A DNA stretch of 64,000 nt from Zerene cesonia (lineage: Eukaryota; Arthropoda; Insecta; Lepidoptera; Pieridae), in assembly GCF_012273895.1 (NCBI RefSeq), contig NC_052117.1:2108001-2172000 (forward strand). The letters are read 5' to 3'. Of the stretch, positions 12,290-23,129 are shown piece after piece. The translations under genes were made by a program, and so were the position numbers. The notes below the pieces were generated by a model. The model had not been told where the DNA came from. It was given only the letters and a program-made list of their open reading frames with translations, and made no database searches. Position 1 is the stretch's first letter. Each line of letters opens with the position of its first letter.

Positions 12290-12399
12290 TATAACACGAC
12301 ACACGCGAACCAAAGATTCATTAAAACATCTGAAATCATTAAAATCGTAAACACATGTAGCGTATGCGTCTTACGGTTACATACAAACTTCAAACATAA

Positions 12400-12600
12400 G
12401 ATCACGTATTACGCGTTTGAATATAATGTAGCAGATCGCGTAATCCGTAGCGCTACGTCTACGCGCCGCGAGCCCCGTAACTCGACTGCCCGTTACTATA
12501 GCAGCAGACGGCTACGAGCTGGAAGCTACGGTTGTATATACTATGGCATGGCTCACGCGGTGAATTATTCGCGGCAAACAGTCAAGGATTTTGATTGAGG
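12400..12600. promoter_or_regulatory. CpG-richer block, possible regulatory or promoter sequence
   Basis: An abrupt rise in GC and CpG within AT-rich flanks (for example CGCGCCGCGAGCCCCG at about 12460..12475 and CTCACGCGGTGAATTATTCG at about 12551). Not part of any repeat family here. TATATACTATGG lies at its right edge. No start site or exon can be assigned. Confidence 0.25.
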
Positions 12601-14801
12601 AAGATGTTTTTGCTGGGAATTTGCGACATAACTGATATGATGTATAGGAGAAAAGAAAGTGTAATATTTTTTCTAGGAACAGAACAAGAAGGTTTTTGGT
12701 AGTAACATATTGGTTTTTAAATAGCTGTATTTGTAATAGTCAATATATTCTTGAAAGAGCAAATACCGTAGTTTGTTCTAATGTTTAAGCAAATGCGATG
12801 AAACTGTCGGATTCAACAATACAGTGACGGTTTAACAGCTCTAAAAGAAGCCTAGTGGAATGGTATAGAGTTGAGTTTTTTCTTTTACAGATATCGTATG
12901 TCTTCGTAATGTCTATAATTAATGTGTTTACATAAGCAATTGATTATAGTATTCAATTAATAAAAATGATTACTCATCTGAACTCGAATAATAGAACAAG
13001 AAAATGTACTTATCTTCTTTAGTACTGCGCAACCAGCAACACTATCCACAGATAAATTATATATATTTTTGTGTGCAAAAAAAAATGTTCTATGCATATA
13101 AAAAAAGTCCAAAGCAATAAATATAAAACGTTTTCTCATTTGCTTTAATAATTAGGAATAGAAGAAAAAAGAAAAAAGGAAGGTAGAGGGACGATTTTTT
13201 TTTATTTATTATTTTAATTCACATTTCGTATACTTTTACGAACATTAAATGGTATTGTATGTTTAGTAGCAGTTTACCATAATTTTTGTTACAATTTCTA
13301 GGCTCTGATTATACTCCGATTCTTTTACCTTTCTCCCCGTAAGAATGTGTTCTAAATAAAGATGGCGGTCAGTAAGACAATACATTTTCACGGAACTATT
13401 TATGTAATCTCTTCGTAGGTACAGCTGGTTGACAAGCGACCCTCATCCAACCCAACCCAAGCCGGAGGCGCATTCATGCTTTTGTTAGCGTATGATTATT
13501 CCTTTCACATGTTGGGATTTCACTGTAGCCGCATTATAGATATGTGTGTGTAAGATGTGTGTAAAATGAATGTTTATTTGATAAATTAAGTAAACTTTTG
13601 CCACTATACCTTGAGAGTGTAAATTTGAGGAAATTGTAGTTTCTCTTTCGTCTAGAGGCGTGTAGTTCTCAATAATTTTAATCTTTAGCGAATTTGAAAG
13701 TCTCATATTGTTCAAAATAGTACATTTAAAAAAATAAGCTAAATTTAAACTTTGCAAAAAGTTTTATTAAACCTTTACGTATTTATGTAATTAAAATGTA
13801 CAATGAAGATATGTTTCCCATAAGAGTTCGGGTCTAAAGTAACGATTCAACCCCAGATTAGAACCCTATGACAGATGTACCGACAAATGACTTGTTCATA
13901 ATTAATGACCCCCAGGCCTCAAACCGATACAATTCTATCAGGTATCACTTAAGTATGTATTAAACCTTCACCTGATTGCTTTATTAAGCATTTGATGAAC
14001 GATTAATTATTCGTTAAGGAACACACTTAGTGTTTTGTGTGTAGTTTTATTTATTCATATGTATTGGAAAATACATTTTATAAACATTTAGAATTTTTAA
14101 TTAAAGGTATTTCGCAAACAAAGAGTGAACGGAATCGTAGTACAAACTATTCATCCGTCTGTCACCAGGTTGTTATTATCAACTTTGATAAGTCAATTGA
14201 AATTTTCAGAAATGATGCTGTGCCGCCGCATTAACAACAAATAATAAAAAAACAAGACAACGGTTGGCACGGTGAATTGGATGGGTGATCAACTTTTATA
14301 CAAATGCTCTTTTATTTGTACAACTTTATGATGCAGACTTGACCGATTTTCTAAATAATCGAATTAATTATTATCTTGCCTAGAAGTATGCAAAGAATCA
14401 TACAATTCTATGTCCTAAATTGGATTTGTGGATGAAATAAACATTCAAAGATTCATACAGTTGAAGCTAATGAAAAAATAACAAATAAGCACACTTTAAG
14501 CGTAGTATATTTTTATTCTGGTTAGTCTAGGCGGCGCCCACAACTCGACCTTTCTAAATATAAGGTGACGAGTTGCTAGCTCATTTCTTAGCAATTATTA
14601 TTCATGCAATATTTCGTCAAATAACTTCTGTTTCGCGTAGGCGATAATCTGTAAAGGAAAACAGATGTTTACATCATGGAAAGCGAAGTCATTGAATCAA
14701 TTTAAATATTAAAATTTATTTTAAAAATAAATCTTTTGTATAAAAGGTCACCGGGGAGAGACCAAAACAACAACAAATACTTTTTTGTAGCATTTCATAC
14801 T
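12601..14801. other. Single-copy stretch, no gene recognised
   Basis: AT-rich, with frames of 90 codons or less that resemble nothing known. Poly-purine run at about 13158..13190. Confidence 0.5.
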
Positions 14802-14816
14802 ATCCTATCCTATCCT

Positions 14817-15069
14817 TTTTTTTTTTTTTTTTTATAGTGGGGAAATCTTGCATAGATACCCACGACCCCCGGGGATGGAGCCGTGGGTTATGTCGGATTC
14901 TTACCGACCAAAACCCCACTGTGTTCCGTCTAGCCACTTGAGTGAAGGGGCCACGGGAGCTGGTTAAAATACGTCCGCGACCCCCTCGGCGGCTGCCCGT
15001 TGCCGGGCCAGGCACATAATTAGAGCGGCAAAGTGGGATCACCGCTCTACCCTCCTGTAGGCGGCGTGA
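14817..15069 (-). mobile_element. Non-LTR retrotransposon 3' end, poly(A), 15-bp target duplication
   Basis: On the minus strand a GC-rich segment ends in a poly(A) tail (T run at 14817..14834 on plus). It includes CAGTGGGGTTTTGGTCGG, TAAGAATCCGAC and GCAAGATTTCCCCAC, a familiar lepidopteran LINE 3' end. It is flanked by the perfect 15-bp duplication ATCCTATCCTATCCT at 14802..14816 and 15070..15084. The copy is 5'-truncated, with no reverse transcriptase present. The GTCGG...CCGAC pair could form a stem. Confidence 0.82.
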
Positions 15070-15079
15070 ATCCTATCCT

Positions 15080-15273
15080 ATCCTACTAATATTATAAATA
15101 CGAAAGTATGTAAGGATGAGTGAGTGTTTGTTGCTCTTTCACGCAAAAACTACTAAACCGATTGTAATGAAATTTGGTACGTAGATAGCTGGATAACTGG
15201 AATGACAACTTTTTATCCCAATATTCCTAAGGGATACGGACTTACGCGGGTGAAACCGCGGGACGCAGCCAGT
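15080..15273 (+). mobile_element. Lep1-like Helitron, near full length
   Basis: TCCTACTAATATTATAAATA, GCTCTTTCACGCAAAAACTA, AATGAAATTTGGTACGTAGA and ACTTACGCGGGTGAAACCGC, ending GACGCAGCCAGT (the canonical end is GCAGCTAGT). The LINE tail at 14817 sits exactly on its 5' border, using the Helitron's own TCCTA start as target. Confidence 0.85.
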
Positions 15274-16622
15274 TTCTTAATAAAAACAGCTTTTTTACGG
15301 GTGACGGAGTGCAAGACTGTTAATAAGGTTTGTGTCTCGACAGCAAGATTCTGACATACAATAATTTTAGTACGGTTTCACTCCTTCAATTATCTTGTAT
15401 CAAAGAAAGAAAGAAAAAACATATTTTCCTTACGTTGTCTTTCAGGAGAAAACTCTTCTCTCCCAAAGTTATAATGGTAAAAAAGTCAGCATTCATCTAT
15501 GCTTTGATGTAAATAACTGATACGAATATGGTGATATTTGTTTTATACTTTAATATCCAAGAGGACTACTTTAAACTCACTAAGGAAGTGACTTAATTCA
15601 CTATATTGATGAAGATTTGTAATAAATAATTATAAAATGATAGTTTTAACTGTGCAAGAGCAAAGACGCGGGCTCAAACCTGGCAATAATAACAATACAA
15701 GATAACCGAGAATTTAAATTCAATTCAAATAATACGTGCTCAAGAGAGTCTTTTTGATAATTTCTTTCTACACTCAGATAATAAAAGCGGTACACTGGCT
15801 TGGTTCGCAGCCAAGTAAGCCTCGATGTCAACTGCACTAAAAGTAATTTTATTCTTAGCTTAGCCCTCATATTAGCAGATAAGGGAGTTAAGATGGTTGG
15901 TTTATGTCGAATTTGTAAGAGCAGTTGTAAGGTATTAGATAGATAAGAGTATTGTCCTCAAATGCTTTATATACGAAGTTATGAAATTTGAACAACAACG
16001 AGTAGGAGTGTAAAGATGCTTTAGAACATTTCACGCATTTATGAACTTCATCAAAAATGTCTTTGTAAAATCCAAAAAAATTTGGAAGGGACAAGCTGCT
16101 TCGTATCACGAAAAACATCCCCAAGATGTGAAAAGGGGGAAAGAAAATCATTTAGTGACCATGAAAGACCACAGGAGGGTAGCCGCGTGCAAAACGCCTG
16201 CATATATTAAAGAAAAAAAAAACAAAACAATTTTAAAAACAGTAAAAAGTCACCTCCGCTATCCGCAAATGTACGCTCCATTATGCCAACAAAATTCAGT
16301 CCACACATTCTATACATGCATCTTCCTAGCCCCAATAGAGACAATAAAACGTATTGCCTGTGCAAACAGATTAACTCCGAAAGAAAAACTATTATCGTTA
16401 CAGCTTCAATTAAGTACACCAAAGTTAAATGAAGTCCGCTAGAAGTTTCGATTTAAACTTAGCTCACTTGGACACCGCATTCTTTACGGGCTTTCTCCTT
16501 CTTGGCTAAATTGAACTCGATTTAAGAATTGTTTTTATTAGGCGATATTGTGATCAATTAATGATAATTAACATACATAAATTTTAGATTTGATTCAACG
16601 GCCATCATTCAATATAGTAGTT
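15274..16622. other. Single-copy stretch with a 133-codon open frame not called as a gene
   Basis: Holds the longest N-free ORF of the window (16041..16442, plus, ATG start, Lys-rich, no recognisable domain). A frame this long is expected about once by chance in AT-rich sequence of this size. No promoter or splice context supports it. Confidence 0.45.
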
Positions 16623-16815
16623 ACTAGCTGCGCCCCGCGGCTTCACCCGCGTATCCCGTAGGAATATCGGGAAAAAAAATTGCCTATATGTTATTCCAGT
16701 TGTCCAGCTGTCTAAGTACCAAATAACATTACAATCGGTTTAGTAGTTTTTGCGTGAAAGAGTAACAAACACACAAACATCCTTACAAACTTTCGCATTT
16801 ATAATATTAAGAGGA
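16623..16815 (-). mobile_element. Lep1-like Helitron, minus copy
   Basis: ACTAGCTGCGCCCCGCGGCT, CACCCGCGTATCCCGTAGGA (a short deletion removes AAGTCCG), GTTGTCCAGCTGTCTAAGTA, GTAGTTTTTGCGTGAAAGAG and CGCATTTATAATATTA. Complete apart from small changes. Confidence 0.85.
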
Positions 16816-16925
16816 TTATGAGAAACGAAAACTATAAAGAAGACAAAAACACATACATTTATAACTAAATAATTGTACTTAGAAGCTCCAAAACACATTC
16901 TTAACTATTTCTTTGTCAAAAACTG

Positions 16926-17120
16926 AATCGGGAGGAGTCGGAGGCCCGTATCCTATGTCTCGCCCTTCTAGTACTAGTTTTTTTTTATAGCGTCATCAAT
17001 CTTCTTCCTTTAAAAAAGCTGGCATTGCATTTGTAAAGGTATTTAAGTCTACAAATGTTTATGGTGTTCGCTCATCATTAGGTAAGCCATCAAATCAGTT
17101 GCCCGCTCTTTCATAAGCTT
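16926..17120 (+). mobile_element. Degenerate SINE-like copy (GGAGCCGGAGGCCC family)
   Basis: AGTCGGAGGCCCGTATCC, the pyrimidine tract, GGCATTGCATTTGTAAAGGT, TACAAATGTTTATGG, ATTAGGTAAGCCATC and AGTTGCCCGCTCTTTCATAA follow the family order with many substitutions. An old copy. Confidence 0.65.
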
Positions 17121-17446
17121 ATCTATACTACTATATAAGCTAAAAGGTGAAACCAGGCGACTTGTATTGTATATAAGTAGTAAAATATTAGCTCTGCATT
17201 ATAACACAATATAATTATACATATCACATTTCGTGTATAGAACTATTGAACACGACAGACTACAATATGGTTTAATTCGGCGTCACAATAGTCGTTATCA
17301 ATTCAATTGACTGATGTGATTTGCATGGCATAGAGGACATAATAGGTTATTAATTAAGATTTGGGACGGCGCCACGCTACCGTTAATGTAGGCTTTCCGG
17401 CAGTAACTTGTAGGTATCTACGTATATGTTAACAAAATATAGAGTT

Positions 17447-17490
17447 CCAGTTTGCACCGCGGGTGTTGCACACCCCCACAGAGAGCGTAT
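17447..17490 (+). mobile_element. SINE-like remnant, central part
   Basis: CAGTTTGCACCGCGGGTG followed by CACACCCCCACAGAGAG matches the central block of the complete SINE copies (CCAGCTCGCACCGGGG...CACACCCCCACAGA). Only about 45 bases are kept. Confidence 0.55.
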
Positions 17491-18600
17491 AATATTATGA
17501 TGATGAATGATCTATATTTACCATATTCTCGACTAGGAAATTATTAGTATTTGAAATAAAAAAAATTAAATAATAGATACTAAACCTCACCTAAACCTAT
17601 AAAAGCATTAAATTGGTAATATTATATAACAGTTAATAAGCGTGGAAACCGTTTCACGCGTGAGTAAATAAATATATAAGCTCAATTGCGCCAGTAGTTA
17701 TTGCTAAATACCACATTTTTCAAAGTCATTAATTCGCCCACTAAGCTGTTATTCAATACTACACTTCCACGATTGGTTTTAACGCAAATCTAAACCTTAT
17801 AAGTACAGGTTAAGATTCAATTTTCACTCAGTAGTCAAGTAGAATGTACTAACCCACGCTAAGCGCAATTGACAAAGACCTTGAGTGATTTTCTAATAAA
17901 GGCTCAGCTTTGAATGGTTTTGCATTCACGTGTAGGCGTGACCTGTTTATCGTGACCTTAGGTCGGGTCAAACAACAATTATGATTTTGTATTACTTAAC
18001 AGTGATTAATGAACATAATATTAAAATGTTACTATTATAAGGGTAAAGCACGTTACTTTACGTAGTTCGTTAAATGATAAACACGGACTCAAACACAGAA
18101 ACAAACAGAGCAGCAAACTGTTTTTCTATACACAATAAATGAGAGGAGATTCACTGCATACAGATCTAATAACTTATTTAAGTTTCGTATAGCAAAAGAT
18201 TGGCTAATTAGCTATTGAGTGTATGGAAGATAAAAATCTATGGAATCCTTGGTTCTTAACAACCACAGTACCACAGGACAGTTCTGTGGCATCATTATTA
18301 TATTTACATATTGTGCAAAATTGTCACGATTTTAATTTTAATCAGCAACTATTAAGTTTTATGTCGGTTCTACTCTGTAGAAAATGCTTTCCGAACTGGT
18401 AATAAATGGTTACTATGTTATAACTATTCAAGTGCTACCAGGAGTAGTCTAGTTGAATAAATAAATGTTTGAGTTTGACTTATAACTGTAAATAGTTACT
18501 ACGCAACTTAAAACTTCAAGTACTCGAAATATGTTCAATGATTTTCTTAATATGTAAAAATGATACCTCAATTTCATATGTTTATTTCAATAATATATAA
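17491..18600. other. AT-rich single-copy stretch
   Basis: No gene, RNA or repeat recognised. Confidence 0.5.
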
Positions 18601-18718
18601 TCTCTTTATACACTTTCACATGTTAACATCAAACCCGCCTTCCCTTTTATTTACGTACCTCGGTGTTTAAAGAGACTCATCTCAGCGTTGATGTGGTGTC
18701 ACTGTGGACCGTGAACCG

Positions 18719-18735
18719 CGGTTGCTAGGCAACCG
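18719..18735. promoter_or_regulatory. Palindromic RFX-type X-box
   Basis: CGGTTGCTAGGCAACCG is a perfect 7+3+7 inverted repeat containing GTTGCTAGGCAAC. It fits the X-box consensus bound by RFX winged-helix factors (RYYNYY N1-3 RRNRAC). In animals such sites often drive ciliary genes. It sits in a locally GC-richer, non-repeat stretch. No gene start can be placed next to it. Confidence 0.5.
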
Positions 18736-19518
18736 CACGTAGGTAAAATTTTCTAATTTCACCCTTTGAAACAAATTGCTAACATACCAATTAAATACCG
18801 TGTTACAGCTTTTAGCAAGATGTCGGAGTATTTTATGCTTGTTTATTTTTTGTTTTGCTGCTCAGTAACATTAATGGATATTTTAATTGGTGGCATAAAT
18901 TATACATATGTTTATGAATGATGTTTGAATTGATGAAACGATTTGATTCGAAAACGACATTGTAATCATCTAATCATAAACATGTACAACATAAATATGT
19001 TAAACATAATAAAAATGATATCTAATTATCTGATTCCATGCCTGCAGTTCATATTTCAGCAATAAACAGCAATTTAAAATTTTAAAGTGTCACAAGTCAA
19101 ACAAAGACTTAAATATATTTGAAATCCTTTTGAACTCTAAATTAAACTTCAATTTTAGTTCAAAGCTGAATACGGAGATATGGCGTAATGAATTCTCATA
19201 TAATGACATTTTAGTTTCTATACAGCTCGGAAACGTGTGGAAATGATAATATTTTAAGCTGGAATATGGTTTGATTAAACCAGCGAGTGTCTCGTTTACA
19301 AAGAGTTTATGGTATTACATTTGCAGGTGACTTTAATATGGCACCTGGATTATAGAATAGATTGAAGTAGGTAGGATTTGCAAAAACTAATTTTTACTTT
19401 ATGCTTATTGGAAAACGCAAATTTGAGAAAAAGTTTTGAAAAATATATTTTATCTTGATTATTATTAGGAAAAAATATTCAATATATATTTTCTTATTAA
19501 GATTAAAATATAACAAAT

Positions 19519-19534
19519 AAAAAAAAAACAAAAA
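19519..19534 (-). terminator. Pol III T-run terminator of tRNA-iMet
   Basis: On the minus strand two T runs follow the tRNA: T5 beginning 6 nt after its 3' end, then T10. Runs of four or more T are the standard RNA polymerase III stop in animals. This supports the tRNA being an active gene. Confidence 0.8.
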
Positions 19535-19540
19535 TGATAC

Positions 19541-19612
19541 TAGCAGAGCGTGGTTTCGATCCACGGACCTCTGGGTTATGGGCCCAGCACGCTTCCACTG
19601 CGCCACTCTGCT
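19541..19612 (-). tRNA. Initiator tRNA-Met (anticodon CAT)
   Basis: Cytosolic initiator methionine tRNA, which delivers Met to the start codon on the 40S subunit with eIF2. Read on the minus strand, a complete 72-nt cloverleaf is visible. The acceptor stem AGCAGAG pairs with CTCTGCT and starts with the initiator-type A1:U72 pair. The D-stem is GCGC/GCGT. The anticodon stem CTGGG/CCCAG supplies the three consecutive G:C pairs typical of initiators, around the loop CCCATAA with anticodon CAT. The T-stem CGTGG/CCACG closes the loop ATCGAAA, whose A54 and A60 replace the usual TΨC pattern and are diagnostic of eukaryotic initiators. All stems pair, so it looks functional. Downstream on the minus strand, T5 (19530..19534) and T10 (19519..19528) runs should stop RNA polymerase III. 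The internal A and B boxes act as its promoter. There is no intron, and no other tRNA gene lies nearby. A short minus-strand reading frame across it is a shadow. Confidence 0.96.
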
Positions 19613-19639
19613 CTTCAATATACTAGTCGAAATTATCGT

Positions 19640-21080
19640 ACTAAAGCCGAACTTCACCGTATAAGTTAATATGTACTATTATTGCGTCATCTTTGCAACG
19701 ACATGGAGCAATGATTAAATGATAGATTATAATAAATTAATTGTGTGCGTATTTTAATGTATTATGTATTACTGTATGTAATGTTATACTAGATTATTTT
19801 TATAAACGCTTGCCACAGACGCCGACTGAAAAAAAAACTTTCCTCTTTAGTATATTTATTATTAGGTATAGATGTACAAATTAATCGAAAGACTAATGCG
19901 GATATAAAACTATATTCAAAACTTTATACCTCATATGTATACCTCCTTTATAGCTTATTATAAAATCAATGAAAAACACTTGCTTCCATACTCGAGGTTA
20001 TCCAACCAGACTCATAAATATTACGGCGAAATTAAAATGACCGCCTGATTTCCGTTAAAAAAACATGAACCAAAATGTAATGGAGGGAAGATTTATTCCC
20101 ATATCCCGGTTAACACAAGAGAATGTGAATATATTGTCCAAGCTTTAATTATAAGTAATGTGAGGATTATCTCATACCTATCTGAAATTTTGTCGAAGGA
20201 TAAAACTCTTGGTTCTTTCTCGTTGTTTATTTACGTGTATCAAGTTTTTATATAATATATAATTGTGTCTGTGTGTGAAATCTCAAATAGGTAGGGGACT
20301 AATTTAATCAAAATGGTTTTCAAAAAGTCTACCCTAAAACAAGTAATTATTCAATTTTTTTAATTTTATGTTAAGCGAAATTGTCACATGTAATAATGAC
20401 CAATATATCTTGACCTCTTCAGACTTACCACTAATAACCTATCATTGAGAGGGAAATGGTTCATGCTCGACTAGATAAATCATGTCCAATTTAACTTGAT
20501 CCCTACGGAACCCTATTTGCAACAGACATGAAGAACAAATTGAGGTCTTTGTAAAATGGTTCATGAAATCAGTGGTTTGGAAGAGCATGATAAGTAAACT
20601 GTGTTATGGATAGCTGATGCCTTATGGAATCGAAATTAATTTAGTTCAGCTACAGGAACTTCGACTTTATTTTATGTGAATTAAAAACTACAATTGTCTG
20701 CGTTTTTTCAATACTGTCGTGAAATGCGAAAGGATTCATGTCTTCTGTTACTTGTTAGCTTTAATGGGATTGTAAATGTACATACGGTTAAACTGCATTG
20801 TTATCTGCAATTGCATTTTCATAATAAGGTTTTTATTTGGATTGGTCTTTTCTAAAAAGCAGAATATTCTCGTATTAAAATACTAACGAACATTTTCTGG
20901 GTTCACATGTCCGATAATATTATATGTAATTGTCATGTTCTCGAATTGTCCTCATCCTGAATAGTGTAGAAAATAGTTGAATTTTAAAACATTGTTCACT
21001 TAAATGTTATAAGTAAGTTGTTTATTTTAGAATTTCACCTCAAGGAATAAGTATGCTATTATAAACGCCTATTTATACTA
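19640..21080. other. Single-copy stretch upstream of the tRNA
   Basis: This is the 5' side of the minus-strand tRNA gene. No other feature is supported. A short AAACTTTCCTCTTTAGTATA word at about 19838 resembles the end of the element at 39430..39605 and may be a scrap of it. Confidence 0.45.
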
Positions 21081-21085
21081 AAATA

Positions 21086-21143
21086 TAGTATAGGATTATT
21101 ATCTGTATAATATTATTATTATACAGATAATAATCCTATACGT
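21086..21143. repeat. Long perfect hairpin, 25-bp arms, 4-nt loop
   Basis: Left arm 21088..21112 (GTATAGGATTATTATCTGTA then TAATA) is an exact reverse complement of the right arm 21117..21141, around a 4-base loop. AT-rich and not part of a family seen elsewhere in the window. It could be a fold-back element relic, a palindromic duplication or, less likely, an RNA precursor. Confidence 0.85.
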
Positions 21144-21559
21144 ATGATAAATGAATAAAGCGCATTCCGGTTCTTTGTGTACGAATGATTAAACCGATTA
21201 AGAGGGGATTTTTTCGTATTTAATTTTAATACATTTTTGATACCCTGTGAGCCTTTCCGGTTATGGGGGTGATATTTAATTATAGAGCAGAGCGGATACG
21301 CCACGATAAACCATATTGTTTTGTTGCCAAAATAAGTCAACAATTTTCACTAAAGAAAAGGGACAATGGGAGATTATATGTAGGTCAAGTACCACTTTAA
21401 TAACTTGAAGAATATAAAGAGAAATAAGCGTCTATTGCAATCTTTGGATGCCGTTTGATACACATTCAATTTTAGTTCAATTATCTTGGTAGGTATGAGA
21501 AAACTGCATTTCATTATCTCTCATATTTATTCAATCTACTATAAATATAATTCTACAAT

Positions 21560-21900
21560 GTGAAAAATTCTCTATGGACGAGAATTTATTACCATCACTT
21601 TTCATCTTTTTCCCTCTTATTTTAACATCCATGGAAGAATTTCAAGCCTACCTCACGTATAAAAAGAAAATCACACCATTGTCTCTCGCAACTTTTTCCT
21701 TCTCGCTCCTCTCATGTCCTCTCACACGTGTAAAATCCCTCAAAGCCCAACATCCCTCGTGTCTGTCCGCTAATAGGACGGGAGCATTTACATAACCCTC
21801 AATTACAGCTGGATTTAAAGTGTCCGTCAAAATGGAGTAAAACCGAGGACGTAACGAGTCGAGTTAAAACTTTCCCGAGGTAGTGGATTGCAAGCGCATG
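21560..21900. other. Pyrimidine-rich then GC-mixed single-copy block
   Basis: A run of TTTTCCTTCTCGCTCCTCTC-type sequence, then ACCGAGGACGTAACGAGTCG. The composition differs from the surrounding AT-rich DNA. The overlapping 73- and 60-codon frames have no recognisable content. It may be conserved non-coding sequence. Confidence 0.3.
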
Positions 21901-22039
21901 TATATTTCGACCGAATTTAAATGAACGGACGGTTTATATATCGAATACATTACATAGATATATAGTGATAGTTAGTCATTCAATAGATTTGTTATGAAAT
22001 ACATTATACAAATAATTTGTCCTTCATCTTCCAAGAGGT

Positions 22040-22129
22040 ACTAAGAATGCTAGAATTATACTATATAAAGCTACACACCCACTGACTGACTGACATCGCT
22101 TTTCTCGGAAACCGGCCGGAAAGTGGAGA
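22040..22129. mobile_element. Transposon-like start truncated by the gap
   Basis: TATACTATATAAAGCTACAC, CACCCACTGACTGACTGACA and TCGGAAACCGGCC resemble the 5' ends of Helitron-like families (ACTAATATAAAGCTG...). The remainder is lost in the N run. Confidence 0.35.
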
Positions 22130-23129
22130 NNNNNNNNNNNNNNNNNNNNNNNNNNNNNNNNNNNNNNNNNNNNNNNNNNNNNNNNNNNNNNNNNNNNNNN
22201 NNNNNNNNNNNNNNNNNNNNNNNNNNNNNNNNNNNNNNNNNNNNNNNNNNNNNNNNNNNNNNNNNNNNNNNNNNNNNNNNNNNNNNNNNNNNNNNNNNNN
22301 NNNNNNNNNNNNNNNNNNNNNNNNNNNNNNNNNNNNNNNNNNNNNNNNNNNNNNNNNNNNNNNNNNNNNNNNNNNNNNNNNNNNNNNNNNNNNNNNNNNN
22401 NNNNNNNNNNNNNNNNNNNNNNNNNNNNNNNNNNNNNNNNNNNNNNNNNNNNNNNNNNNNNNNNNNNNNNNNNNNNNNNNNNNNNNNNNNNNNNNNNNNN
22501 NNNNNNNNNNNNNNNNNNNNNNNNNNNNNNNNNNNNNNNNNNNNNNNNNNNNNNNNNNNNNNNNNNNNNNNNNNNNNNNNNNNNNNNNNNNNNNNNNNNN
22601 NNNNNNNNNNNNNNNNNNNNNNNNNNNNNNNNNNNNNNNNNNNNNNNNNNNNNNNNNNNNNNNNNNNNNNNNNNNNNNNNNNNNNNNNNNNNNNNNNNNN
22701 NNNNNNNNNNNNNNNNNNNNNNNNNNNNNNNNNNNNNNNNNNNNNNNNNNNNNNNNNNNNNNNNNNNNNNNNNNNNNNNNNNNNNNNNNNNNNNNNNNNN
22801 NNNNNNNNNNNNNNNNNNNNNNNNNNNNNNNNNNNNNNNNNNNNNNNNNNNNNNNNNNNNNNNNNNNNNNNNNNNNNNNNNNNNNNNNNNNNNNNNNNNN
22901 NNNNNNNNNNNNNNNNNNNNNNNNNNNNNNNNNNNNNNNNNNNNNNNNNNNNNNNNNNNNNNNNNNNNNNNNNNNNNNNNNNNNNNNNNNNNNNNNNNNN
23001 NNNNNNNNNNNNNNNNNNNNNNNNNNNNNNNNNNNNNNNNNNNNNNNNNNNNNNNNNNNNNNNNNNNNNNNNNNNNNNNNNNNNNNNNNNNNNNNNNNNN
23101 NNNNNNNNNNNNNNNNNNNNNNNNNNNNN
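22130..23129. other. Assembly gap, 1000 N
   Basis: Exactly 1000 consecutive N, a conventional placeholder length, so the true distance is unknown. The left flank runs straight into a transposon-like start (AAAGCTACACACCCACTGAC region, with a TGAC tandem at about 22081). This suggests the assembly broke inside a repeat. Reading frames running through the Ns are artefacts. Confidence 0.99.

Noticed and set aside
16041..16442. 133-codon plus-strand ORF, longest without N
   Set aside because: With two-thirds AT, an open frame this long is expected about 0.5 times in six frames of 64 kb (own rough estimate). No domain, promoter or splice context.
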